Positions 27,367-35,550 of a stretch of 64,000 nt of DNA are shown here, one piece after another; the first letter of the stretch is position 1; the number at the start of each line of letters is the position of its first letter. The stretch is from Celeribacter naphthalenivorans. Lineage in GTDB: Bacteria > Pseudomonadota > Alphaproteobacteria > Rhodobacterales > Rhodobacteraceae. The stretch covers positions 496,001-560,000 of the forward strand of contig NZ_JAIVLK010000001.1 of the NCBI RefSeq assembly GCF_020524585.1, written 5' to 3'. The notes beneath the pieces are model-generated. The model was not told the DNA's origin, made no database searches, and saw only the letters and a list, made by a program, of their open reading frames with translations. The position numbers were made by a program, and so were the translations under genes.

Positions 27367-29049
27367 ATGGCTTTGAATCTGACGATGCCCGAGCGGGACG
27401 AGTTGAAACCCAAGATCACGGTCTTCGGCGTTGGCGGCGCGGGCGGCAATGCGGTCAACAACATGATCGAAAAGGCGCTTGAGGGCGTCGAATTCGTCGT
27501 GGCAAACACCGACGCGCAGGCGCTGCAACACGCCAAGGCACAGGCCCGCATCCAGATGGGTCTGAAAGTGACCGAGGGTCTGGGCGCAGGCGCACGTCCT
27601 TCCGTGGGCGCCGCCGCAGCCGAGGAAAGCATCGAGGCCATCGTCGATCAACTGGCGGGCGCGCATATGTGCTTTATCACCGCCGGTATGGGCGGCGGCA
27701 CCGGCACGGGCGCGGCTCCGATCATCGCGCAGGCCGCACGTGAGCTGGGCGTTCTGACCGTCGGCGTTGTGACCAAACCCTTCCAGTTCGAAGGCGCGAA
27801 ACGTATGCGCCAAGCGGACGAGGGCGTCGAGCAGCTTCAGAAAATGGTCGACACGCTGATTGTGATCCCGAACCAGAACCTGTTCCGCCTCGCCAACGAG
27901 AAAACCACCTTTACCGAGGCCTTCTCCATGGCCGATGACGTGCTGTACCAAGGCGTCAAAGGCATCTCCGATCTCATGGTCCGTCCGGGCCTCATCAACC
28001 TCGACTTTGCCGACGTGCGTTCTGTGATGGACGAAATGGGCAAGGCGATGATGGGCACCGGCGAAGCCACCGGCGAAGATCGCGCCGTGCAGGCCGCCGA
28101 GAAAGCCATCGCCAACCCGCTTCTGGACGAGATTTCTCTGAAAGGTGCGAAGGGCGTTCTGATCAACATCACCGGCGGGCACGACCTGACGTTGTTCGAA
28201 CTGGACGAAGCCGCCAACCGCATCCGCGAAGAGGTGGACCCGGAAGCCAACATCATCGTCGGCTCCACGCTCGACAACGACATGGATGGCGCGATGCGTG
28301 TGTCCGTCGTCGCCACCGGCATCGACGCCACCGTGGTTGCCGAAGTGCCGGTGCCGCGTCGTCGTCTGGCCGAGCCGCTGCAAGAGCCGACCGTTGTCGA
28401 GGAAAAGCTTGAACAAGCCGCTCCCGCCGCTGTGGCTGCTGCCGCCGCAGTCGAGGCCGCGGCCTACGAAGAGCCTGCCCAGCCGACCCTTGATGTCTTC
28501 GATCCGCAGGCAACGCATGCCCGTGCTGAGGCCCGCACCTCTGCACCGGAAGAGTCCTTCCGCGCGCTCGACGACGATCTGCCGCCGCCGGCCTATCAGC
28601 CGCGCCCGCAGCCCGCGCCGCAACCGGCCATGCACGAACCGCAGGCCGACGCTTTCGTGGCCCCCCGCGCGCCCGCTCCGGGCACGCCGTCGCCGGAAGC
28701 CATGGCCCGTCTTCAGGCCGCTGTCTCCAAACAGCCGCGCGCCGACGTGCGTCACGAGCAACAGCAACCGCGTTACGCCCAACCGGCGGCCCATCCCGCC
28801 GCAGAAGCCAAACCGGCCCGTTTTGGCATCAACTCCCTGATCGGTCGTATGACCGGCCATGGCGGCGAAGAAGAGGCACGTCATCAGGCCGCTCCTGCCG
28901 CGCCCGCACCGCAACCGCAGCAGGCCCGTTTCGGTGCCCAGCCGCAGGTGCGTCCGCAGGTGCATCAGGCCTATGACGAGGATCAGGACCCGAACCCGGA
29001 CGCCGAGAAAATCGAAATCCCGGCCTTCCTGCGTCGTCAGGCCAACTGA
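27367..29049 (+). CDS. ftsZ: Cell division protein FtsZ
   Basis: FtsZ is the tubulin-like GTPase that forms the division ring. The 560-residue product begins with a short tail and [14 protein letters not shown]. The tubulin signature GGGTGTG is at residues 109-115, and the T7 synergy loop NLDFAD at 211-216 carries the catalytic Asp213 and Asp216. The conserved core ends near residue 320. A long Ala/Pro/Gln-rich linker of about 220 residues follows, then the C-terminal peptide [11 protein letters not shown] that binds FtsA. Long linkers are usual in alphaproteobacteria. The ATG at 27367 has AGGCGG upstream. Confidence 0.98.
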   Translation: MALNLTMPERDELKPKITVFGVGGAGGNAVNNMIEKALEGVEFVVANTDAQALQHAKAQARIQMGLKVTEGLGAGARPSVGAAAAEESIEAIVDQLAGAHMCFITAGMGGGTGTGAAPIIAQAARELGVLTVGVVTKPFQFEGAKRMRQADEGVEQLQKMVDTLIVIPNQNLFRLANEKTTFTEAFSMADDVLYQGVKGISDLMVRPGLINLDFADVRSVMDEMGKAMMGTGEATGEDRAVQAAEKAIANPLLDEISLKGAKGVLINITGGHDLTLFELDEAANRIREEVDPEANIIVGSTLDNDMDGAMRVSVVATGIDATVVAEVPVPRRRLAEPLQEPTVVEEKLEQAAPAAVAAAAAVEAAAYEEPAQPTLDVFDPQATHARAEARTSAPEESFRALDDDLPPPAYQPRPQPAPQPAMHEPQADAFVAPRAPAPGTPSPEAMARLQAAVSKQPRADVRHEQQQPRYAQPAAHPAAEAKPARFGINSLIGRMTGHGGEEEARHQAAPAAPAPQPQQARFGAQPQVRPQVHQAYDEDQDPNPDAEKIEIPAFLRRQAN

Positions 29050-29055
29050 CATAAG

Positions 29056-29105
29056 TCTGTGATCGGGCCGTTATGAACCACATGACCTTAGGTCACAATC
29101 ACAGA
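29056..29105. repeat. Nested inverted repeats after ftsZ
   Basis: TCTGTGAT (29056-29063) pairs with ATCACAGA (29098-29105). Inside it lies the perfect palindrome TGACCT-T-AGGTCA (29083-29095). It could be a 3' UTR hairpin of the ftsZ mRNA or an operator; the real terminator follows at 29121. Confidence 0.5.
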
Positions 29106-29120
29106 TATTACAGACCCTAA

Positions 29121-29146
29121 AAGGCCGCCTTCGGGCGGTCTTTTTC
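29121..29146 (+). terminator. Terminator of ftsZ
   Basis: GGCCGCC-ttc-GGGCGGTC with one G-T pair followed by a five-T run, about 70 bases after the ftsZ stop. It ends the dcw cluster. Confidence 0.85.
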
Positions 29147-29162
29147 ATTTTAAAACAATGGA

Positions 29163-29179
29163 TTGCCGCATTGCGGCAA
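29163..29179. repeat. 17-bp palindrome between ftsZ and lpxC
   Basis: TTGCCGCA-T-TGCGGCAA, perfect 8-bp arms around one base, about 150 bases before the lpxC start. It has the shape of a regulator binding site. No family is suggested. Confidence 0.4.
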
Positions 29180-29326
29180 AATCCTGCGCGGTTTTTTGCC
29201 TCTGCTCAAAGGGAGATGTTTCAATCCGTTACAAAGATTGAGTTGAGGTGGGGCGGGGGGAATGGTTATTTCAATATCAACCAAGCCCGAAGTGTATTTG
29301 GGCAGAGGTGAACAAAAAGTTAAAAC

Positions 29327-30268
29327 ATGAGGCACAAAGTGCAGAGCACAGTCGCAAAAGAAATCCGGTTTGACGGGGTGGGTCTCCACTCCGGGACGCC
29401 CGCGTGCCTTGTGCTTTCGCCTGCACCTTCGGGGCATGGCATCGTCTTTGTGCGCTCCGATCTCACTGCTGATGTGAATGCCCGCATTCCCGCGCGTTGG
29501 GATGCTGTCGTTCCCTCGCAGCTTTGCACGCTCATTCGCAACGAAGATGGCGTCGAGCTGTCGACCATCGAACATATCATGGCGGCGCTGGCGGGCTGTG
29601 GCGTGACCAATGTCATCGTCTCTGTCGATGGTCCGGAAGTGCCGATCCTCGATGGCTCCGCGGCCCCCTTCGTCGATGGTATCCTGGCCGCTGGCCTCGT
29701 GCGTCAGGACGGTCCGGCGCGGGCGCTCAAGATCCTGAAACCCGTCGTCGTTGAGACCGAGAGCGCCACTGCGCGCCTTGAACCCTCCGACACGATGGAA
29801 ATCGAATTCCACATCGACTTCGCGGATCGCGCGATCGGTGTGCAGGACAAACATCTCGTGATGGCGAATGGCGCCTTCGTGCGTGAACTGTCGAATTGCC
29901 GCACCTTCTGCCGTCAGGCCGAGGTCGATATGATGCAGGCCAATGGTCTGGCTCTGGGCGGTGTCGCCGGTGAGAACGCCGTCGTCTTCGATGACGATAA
30001 GGTCAACGGTGGCCCCTCCGGTCTGCGCCATGCGGACGAGCCGGTGCGTCACAAGATGCTCGATGCTCTGGGCGATCTCTACCTTGCGGGTGCACCGATT
30101 CTGGGGCGCTACGTCGGTCAGAAATCCGGCCATGCGGTGACCAATGCGCTCTTGCGCAAACTCTTTGCTACGCCGGGGGCCTGGGCCTTTGTCACGGTGG
30201 ACGCGAAAACCGCGAAACGCCTGCCGGGTGCCGGTGTCAGCCGCGCTGATCTGGCCTTTTGCGCCTGA
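29327..30268 (+). CDS. lpxC: UDP-3-O-acyl-N-acetylglucosamine deacetylase LpxC
   Basis: LpxC is the zinc deacetylase that commits UDP-acyl-GlcNAc to lipid A synthesis. The 313-residue product has GVGLHSG near the N-terminus and the zinc ligands His83 (in STIEHIMAAL), His242 and Asp246 (in HKMLDALGDL), with His269 as the general acid region (SGHAVTN). LDGSAAPFVDGI is also typical. It stands directly after ftsZ, as in many proteobacteria, but behind a terminator. No strong SD is seen. Confidence 0.97.
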   Translation: MRHKVQSTVAKEIRFDGVGLHSGTPACLVLSPAPSGHGIVFVRSDLTADVNARIPARWDAVVPSQLCTLIRNEDGVELSTIEHIMAALAGCGVTNVIVSVDGPEVPILDGSAAPFVDGILAAGLVRQDGPARALKILKPVVVETESATARLEPSDTMEIEFHIDFADRAIGVQDKHLVMANGAFVRELSNCRTFCRQAEVDMMQANGLALGGVAGENAVVFDDDKVNGGPSGLRHADEPVRHKMLDALGDLYLAGAPILGRYVGQKSGHAVTNALLRKLFATPGAWAFVTVDAKTAKRLPGAGVSRADLAFCA

Positions 30269-30454
30269 TCTTTCGGCTCTTCTTTCGGCTTGGGCGAGCA
30301 ACAGGATAACCCCACAGTCCCGCGCATTTTTCGACGTGACGATCACGTGACGACTTTTCCCGTCTAAAGGCGTTTTGCCTCGGATTTTTCTGTGCTAGGA
30401 GTGTGGGCACGCCCCCAAGGAGGGGCGTGTGGAACGGTGAGGGTAGGGCCTTTC

Positions 30455-31291
30455 ATGACGGCACGAAAAACAGGTCATTTCGCAGTAGTTGTTGGATTTT
30501 CCATGGCTTTTCTGACAGCCTGCGGGAACAATGCTCCGACGCGCGATTTGGAGGGCTACCCGGCCGAAGAGATCTACGCCCGCGCGGAATATGAGATCAC
30601 GCAAAAAGATTACGGCGACGCTGCGCAGTATTTTGGCGAGGTCGAGCGTTTGTACCCCTATTCCGACTGGGCCAAACGTGCGCTGATCATGCAGGCCTTC
30701 TCCTATCACCGCGACAAGGATTACGAGAGCGCCCGCGTTTCCGCGCAGCGTTTCCTCGATTTCTACCCCGCCGACGAAGATGCCGCCTATGCGCAGTACC
30801 TTTTGGCGCTGTCCTATTATGACCAGATCGACGATGTGGGCCGCGATCAGGGTCTGACCTTCCAGGCATTGCAGGCTCTGCGTGCCGTTATCGAACGCTA
30901 CCCCGACACCGAATATGCGCGCTCTGCGATTCTGAAATTCGATCTGGCCTTCGATCACCTTGCTGGCAAGGAGATGGAGATCGGGCGCTATTACCTCAAG
31001 CGCAAGCATTACGCCGCCGCCACCAACCGCTTCCGCGTCGTGGTCGAGCAATTCCAGACCACGCAACACACGCCGGAGGCGCTGCACCGTCTGGTCGAAA
31101 GCTATCTGGCGCTGGGTCTCGTGGAAGAGGCGCAGACCGCTGGTGCGATCCTCGGTCACAACTATCAGTCGACCGAATGGTATCAGGACAGCTACAAATT
31201 GCTGACGGGGCAGGGGCTTGAGCCGAAAGCCTTTGAAAACAACTGGCTTGGCGCGATCTATCGTCAGATGATCCGCGGCGAATGGCTCTGA
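30455..31291 (+). CDS. bamD: Outer membrane protein assembly factor BamD (lipoprotein)
   Basis: BamD is the essential lipoprotein of the BAM complex that inserts beta-barrel proteins. The 278-residue product has a signal peptide and lipobox LTAC with the lipidated Cys at residue 23. Five TPR-like helical repeats follow (AEYEITQKDYGDAAQYFGEV, then AKRALIMQAFSYHRDKDYE and others). The ATG at 30455 is chosen because it gives a normal signal peptide; the longer frame would add 21 unlikely residues. It lies 13 bases upstream of recN, as is common in proteobacteria. Confidence 0.95.
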   Translation: MTARKTGHFAVVVGFSMAFLTACGNNAPTRDLEGYPAEEIYARAEYEITQKDYGDAAQYFGEVERLYPYSDWAKRALIMQAFSYHRDKDYESARVSAQRFLDFYPADEDAAYAQYLLALSYYDQIDDVGRDQGLTFQALQALRAVIERYPDTEYARSAILKFDLAFDHLAGKEMEIGRYYLKRKHYAAATNRFRVVVEQFQTTQHTPEALHRLVESYLALGLVEEAQTAGAILGHNYQSTEWYQDSYKLLTGQGLEPKAFENNWLGAIYRQMIRGEWL

Positions 31292-31304
31292 GGCTCACAC
31301 AAAA

Positions 31305-32957
31305 ATGCTAAGAAGTCTCGACATCCGGGACATGTTGATCATCGACCGGCTGGAACTTGAGTTTCAGCCGGGTCTCAACGTTTTGACCGGCGAGACCGGC
31401 GCGGGCAAATCCATTCTTCTCGACAGTCTCGGTTTTGTACTGGGCTGGCGCGGGCGCGCCGATCTGGTGCGTGCGGGCGCGGCACAAGGCGAGGTGACCG
31501 CCGTTTTCGACCTGCCGAAAGGCCATGATGCCGAAGAGGTCCTGACCGAACTCGGCATGGACACCGACGATGGCGAGCTGATCCTGCGGCGGGTGAACAC
31601 GGCCGACGGTCGGAAGACCGCCTGGGTCAATGACCGACGCGTGTCGGGCGATGTGCTGCGGCGTCTGTCGGAGGTTCTGGTCGAGCTGCATGGCCAGCAT
31701 GACGACCGCGGGCTTTTGAACCCGCGCGGGCATCGCGTGTTGCTCGACACCTTTGGTGGTGTGGACACGCTGTTGGCGGCGACCCGGACTGCATGGAAAA
31801 CGCTGGCCTCGGCGCGCAAAGCGCTGGCTCTGGCAGAGGCTGAACAGGCGGCTCTGAAAGAGGAAGAGGACTTCCTGCGTCATGCCGTGGGCGAGTTCGA
31901 CGCGCTGGCGCCGGAGCCGGGTGAAGAGGCCAAATTGGACGCCGAACGCCGCCTCATGCAATCGGCGGAAAAGATCGCGGCAGATGTCGCCAAGGCGCAT
32001 CAGGCGATTTCCTACGATGGTGGTGAGGGCATGTTGTCGGATGCGCTCAAATGGCTCGAAGGGGCGGCGGAAAAGGCCGATGGGCGGCTTGATAGCGCGA
32101 TCGAGGCGCTTGGCCGGGCGCTCAATGAATTGGCCGAGGCGCAATCCGATGTTGAAGAGTGCATCGAGTCCTTGCGCTTCAATCCGCATGAGCTTGAGAC
32201 CCTCGAAGAGCGGCTTTTTGCGATCAGAGGCCTGGCCCGTAAGCATAATGTTCTGGCCGATGACCTGCCGGCATTGGGCGAGGAATTTCGCACCAAACTC
32301 GCAGCACTCGACAGTGGCGCAGGCGATTTGGCGGCGCTTGCCAAATCGGTGACACAGGCGGAGGCCGCCTATGATGCCGCAGCGTCGGCTCTGACCGAGG
32401 CACGCCAAAAGGCCGCGTCCGAACTCGACGCCCTCATGGCCCGCGAATTGGCGCCTCTGAAGATGGAGCGCGCGGTGTTTGCGACCGAGGTCAGCCAAGG
32501 CGAGCCGGGCGCGGAGGGCCGCGACGAGGTGTCCTTTACTGTTGCGACCAACCCGGGCGCACCGGCGGGGCCTCTGGGCAAGATCGCTTCTGGCGGCGAG
32601 CTGTCGCGCTTTCTTTTGGCGCTTAAGGTCTGTCTGACCCGCGACCAGACCGGCGTGACGATGATTTTCGACGAGATCGACCGCGGTGTCGGCGGCGCCA
32701 CGGCCGATGCGGTCGGGCGACGCCTCAAGGCGCTCTCGGACGAGGGGCAGGTGCTTGTCGTGACCCACAGCCCACAGGTGGCGGCGCTTGGTGGTCATCA
32801 TTGGCGCGTGTCGAAACGGGTCGAGGCGGGCGTGACGCTCTCTGAGGTGACGCCGCTGGACGCAGGCGCGCGAGTCGATGAGCTGGCGCGGATGCTGTCC
32901 GGCGATACCATTTCCGACGCAGCGCGGGAGGCAGCAAGGTCGCTTTTGGCGGGTTAG
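31305..32957 (+). CDS. recN: DNA repair protein RecN
   Basis: RecN is an SMC-like ATPase that acts on double-strand breaks. The 550-residue product has the Walker A GETGAGKS at residues 29-36, a central coiled-coil arm (about 150-370), the signature ASGGELSRFLLALK and Walker B MIFDEIDRGVGG, then VVTHSPQVAALG. It is next to bamD in a two-gene unit. No LexA box is obvious near it. Confidence 0.96.
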   Translation: MLRSLDIRDMLIIDRLELEFQPGLNVLTGETGAGKSILLDSLGFVLGWRGRADLVRAGAAQGEVTAVFDLPKGHDAEEVLTELGMDTDDGELILRRVNTADGRKTAWVNDRRVSGDVLRRLSEVLVELHGQHDDRGLLNPRGHRVLLDTFGGVDTLLAATRTAWKTLASARKALALAEAEQAALKEEEDFLRHAVGEFDALAPEPGEEAKLDAERRLMQSAEKIAADVAKAHQAISYDGGEGMLSDALKWLEGAAEKADGRLDSAIEALGRALNELAEAQSDVEECIESLRFNPHELETLEERLFAIRGLARKHNVLADDLPALGEEFRTKLAALDSGAGDLAALAKSVTQAEAAYDAAASALTEARQKAASELDALMARELAPLKMERAVFATEVSQGEPGAEGRDEVSFTVATNPGAPAGPLGKIASGGELSRFLLALKVCLTRDQTGVTMIFDEIDRGVGGATADAVGRRLKALSDEGQVLVVTHSPQVAALGGHHWRVSKRVEAGVTLSEVTPLDAGARVDELARMLSGDTISDAAREAARSLLAG

Positions 32958-33051
32958 AGTTTGATTTTTACTCATGGCGGGGGGGAATTGGTTTCGCCCA
33001 AGCTGTACTTATCTCGAACAAAGCTTTCAGGGGTCGGGTGAACCGGTTCGA

Positions 33052-33080
33052 AAAAGGAGACGGCTGATTGCCTCCTTTTC
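33052..33080 (+). terminator. Terminator-like hairpin after recN
   Basis: AAAAGGAG (33052-33059) pairs perfectly with CTCCTTTT (33072-33079) over a 12-base loop. The T-run is part of the stem. It lies about 95 bases after the recN stop. Confidence 0.55.
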
Positions 33081-33229
33081 TGTTGCCGCCCTGGCAAGAT
33101 TGAAGTCTACATGAATTCATTCGACCTTGAGACGTGTTGCGACCTGTTTTCCGCACAAGTCGCGAACGAGATACGAAGTGTTCTTGCATAGCGAGATGTA
33201 GTGTCGTCTAAATCTCAACTGCGGACGCT

Positions 33230-33877
33230 TTGAACGATAGCTTGGAGACAGTTTTGTTAGAACCTTACACATATAGTTCACATCAGTTTGGTGGACGAAC
33301 CGCAAAACTGCCCAACAATCACGGCGGAATTATTGGTAGGCATTGGGCAAAAGGACGATTTTACGAGCAGGCGCTTTTGCGTTTCGTCCGGGCACAGACT
33401 GCTGCGGGGACCTACCTTGATGCAGGCATGAACATTGGCAATCATTCTTTGTTTTTTGCGAAATTCTGTAAATCTCGTACTGTATATGCGTTTGAGCCCT
33501 ACATTCGTCATATCCTTCGTGCAGAGGAACTATTTCAAGCCAACGATGTTCATGAGAAAATCCGGGTTTTTAACTGTGCCTTGTCAGATCAACCTGGTGA
33601 AATTTCGATAAATATCGCCAATCAGCCAGCCACTGTGCCGGCGCTGAGAGTTGACGATCTGGGCCTTACGGATCTGGCCGTGATGAAAATTGACGTCGAA
33701 GGTGCTGAGGACGCGGTGTTGCGCGGTGCATACGAGACTTTGGGGCGGTGCCGTCCACTTCTGCTCGTTGAGGTGTTTGATGAGAATTACGATGCCAATG
33801 TGACGATTTTGGCCGACATGGGATATCAGATTGGCGAAAAATTTGGCCCCGCAACATATGCTTTCAAGCCGATTTAA
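33230..33877 (+). CDS. FkbM-family methyltransferase
   Basis: A SAM-dependent methyltransferase of up to 215 residues. YLDAGMNIGNHSLFFA is motif I, VYAFEPYI motif II, and LAVMKIDVEGAEDAVLRGA is the strong FkbM signature. The family O-methylates sugars or polyketides; the substrate is unknown here. The start is unclear: a TTG at 33230 has no clear SD, while an in-frame TTG at 33254 has GGAG 6 bases upstream. The DNA is AT-rich compared with recN and dld, which suggests horizontal transfer. Its stop codon lies in the first arm of a folded repeat (33875-33938). Confidence 0.85.
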   Translation: MNDSLETVLLEPYTYSSHQFGGRTAKLPNNHGGIIGRHWAKGRFYEQALLRFVRAQTAAGTYLDAGMNIGNHSLFFAKFCKSRTVYAFEPYIRHILRAEELFQANDVHEKIRVFNCALSDQPGEISINIANQPATVPALRVDDLGLTDLAVMKIDVEGAEDAVLRGAYETLGRCRPLLLVEVFDENYDANVTILADMGYQIGEKFGPATYAFKPI

Positions 33878-33938
33878 AGCGTTTCTGCTTAGGGTCCTGA
33901 GCCTAAACCTGACTCCGGGTTTGAGCAGAAAAGCTTTA
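33875..33938. repeat. Folded interspersed repeat with three-way-junction shape
   Basis: Outer arms TAAAGC-g-TTTCTGCT (33875-33889) and AGCAGAAA-a-GCTTTA (33924-33938) pair except at one position. Between them are two small hairpins: TAGG/CCTA (about 33890-33905) and AAACC/GGTTT (33905-33909 with 33918-33922). The left arm includes the fkbM stop codon. The TAAAGCGTTT word returns at 63323 and, inverted, near 63440. Confidence 0.7.
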
Positions 33939-33993
33939 ATCAATCTGTAGCATCTGTCTGTCACACTGTTGCCCGTGAAGGGTAGCGAGTTTT

Positions 33994-34030
33994 GGGCGCG
34001 GAGGTTTCCGCGCCCGTTTGCTTTTTCGGT
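33994..34030 (+). terminator. Terminator between fkbM and the convergent dld gene
   Basis: GGGCGCGGA (33994-34002) and TCCGCGCCC (34007-34015) form a perfect 9-bp stem with loop GGTT, followed by GTTTGCTTTTTC. The T-rich side serves the plus strand. Confidence 0.75.
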
Positions 34031-34035
34031 CTTTC

Positions 34036-35400
34036 TTACGGCACCAACTTGCCGGGGTTCAGGATATTCGTCGGGTCCATCGCTGCTTTGAGCTGACCCA
34101 TGATGCCCCAGGCGGCGCCATGTTCTGCGGGCATCAGGCCCTTTTTGCCGATGCCGATGCCATGTTCGCCCGTGATGGTCCCGCCCAGTTTCAGCGCGCG
34201 TTCGGCCATCAGATGCGCCAGACGTTTGCCTTCTTTGATCTCCGCCTCGTCATTCGGATCAACCAGCAGGATTGCGTGGAAATTGCCGTCGCCGACATGG
34301 CCCAAGATCGGCCCGTGCAGCGGAGAGGCGGCGATGTCGGCGCGGGTCTGTTCGACCGCTTCGGCCAGTTTCGAGATCGGCACACAGATGTCGGTGACCA
34401 CCGCTTTTGCGCCTTGGCGCAGCGCCAGACAGGCCCAATAGGCATGGTGGCGCATGGTCCAGAGCGCGGTGCGATCTTCGGCCTTGGCGGCCCATTCGAA
34501 ATCCGAGCCGCCGAAATCATGTACGATCTCGCCAAAGGTCTCGACCTGTTCGGCGACGGTGGCGTCAGAGCCGTGGAATTCGACGAAAAGATGCGGTTTC
34601 AGCGGGAAATCCGCGCCCGCATATTTGTTCACCGCATCGACGCTTTCGGCGTCCAAAAACTCAATCCGCGCCATCGGCAGACCCATCTGGATCGTCGCGA
34701 TCACGGCCTCGACGGCGGGGGTGATTTCGTCAAAGGAACAGACGGCGGCGGAGATCGCCTCCGGTTGACCATGGAGCCGCACGGTCATTTCGGTGATCAG
34801 CCCAAGCGTGCCCTCGGAGCCGACAAAAAGCGAGGTCAGGTCATAGCCCGCCGAGGATTTCCGCGCGCGGCTTCCGGTGTGAATAATGGTCCCGTCGGCC
34901 AGAACGACCTCTAGCCCGATGACATTCTCTTTCATCGTGCCGTAGCGCACGGCGGTGGTGCCCGACGCGCGCGTCATCGCCATGCCGCCGAGAGAGGCAT
35001 TGGCACCGGGATCGACCGGGAACATCAACCCGGTGCTGCGCAGCTCGACATTCAACGCCTCGCGGGTGATGCCGGGTTGAACCACGGCGTCCATATCGGC
35101 GTCATTGACCCGCAGCACCCGGTTCATGCGGTTGAAATCCACCACCAGACCGCCGGTCGTCGCGAGTGTCTGACCCTCCAAAGAGGTGCCTGCGCCGAAG
35201 GCGGTGACGGGCACACCATGGGCGTGGCAGATTTTCATGATTTCGGAGACTTCTGTAGTGGTCTCCGGGTAAGCGACCGCTTCGGGTGGCGTGTGCGGAA
35301 ACCAAGTCTCAGACAGGCCATGCTGATCGAGTTCGGACTTGGATCGGGTGAGCCGACCCTCTAGAACATTGGAAAGCGCGGCATAGGCTGTGTCAAACAT
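34036..35400 (-). CDS. dld: D-lactate dehydrogenase, FAD-linked
   Basis: A 454-residue flavoprotein of the FAD-binding oxidase type 4 family that oxidises D-lactate (or a related 2-hydroxy acid) and passes electrons to cytochrome c or quinone. The FAD-binding PCMH domain has PVTAFGAGTSLEGQ, VDPGANASLGGM and ASGTTAVRYG. The C-terminal cap has HVGDGNFHAIL and ends with GEHGIGIGKKG and NPGKLVP, as in LDHD/Dld1 proteins. Glycolate oxidase GlcD is the nearest alternative. No glcE or glcF lies nearby, which favours lactate. Confidence 0.85.
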   Translation of the reverse strand: MFDTAYAALSNVLEGRLTRSKSELDQHGLSETWFPHTPPEAVAYPETTTEVSEIMKICHAHGVPVTAFGAGTSLEGQTLATTGGLVVDFNRMNRVLRVNDADMDAVVQPGITREALNVELRSTGLMFPVDPGANASLGGMAMTRASGTTAVRYGTMKENVIGLEVVLADGTIIHTGSRARKSSAGYDLTSLFVGSEGTLGLITEMTVRLHGQPEAISAAVCSFDEITPAVEAVIATIQMGLPMARIEFLDAESVDAVNKYAGADFPLKPHLFVEFHGSDATVAEQVETFGEIVHDFGGSDFEWAAKAEDRTALWTMRHHAYWACLALRQGAKAVVTDICVPISKLAEAVEQTRADIAASPLHGPILGHVGDGNFHAILLVDPNDEAEIKEGKRLAHLMAERALKLGGTITGEHGIGIGKKGLMPAEHGAAWGIMGQLKAAMDPTNILNPGKLVP

Positions 35401-35550
35401 GGGGACTCACTTGTCTGTTAAGGCCCGGCGACCATAAAGGAGGCGGGCAGTCAGGGAAAGCGGATGCGCATGGCTGGGCAGGTTTAGGTGACTGTCGTTG
35501 CGTCAGGTGCCGAAAGTCACGCTGAAAGACAAGAGGGGGACAGCAGGCAG

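Noticed and set aside
25611-27641. A 676-codon open frame on the complement of ftsA and the ftsZ leader
   Set aside because: Composition is typical of antisense, and the opposite strand holds FtsA with intact actin-fold motifs.
27259-29052. A 597-codon open frame on the complement of ftsZ
   Set aside because: It is a shadow of the Ala/Pro/Gln-rich FtsZ linker and core; no signal of its own.
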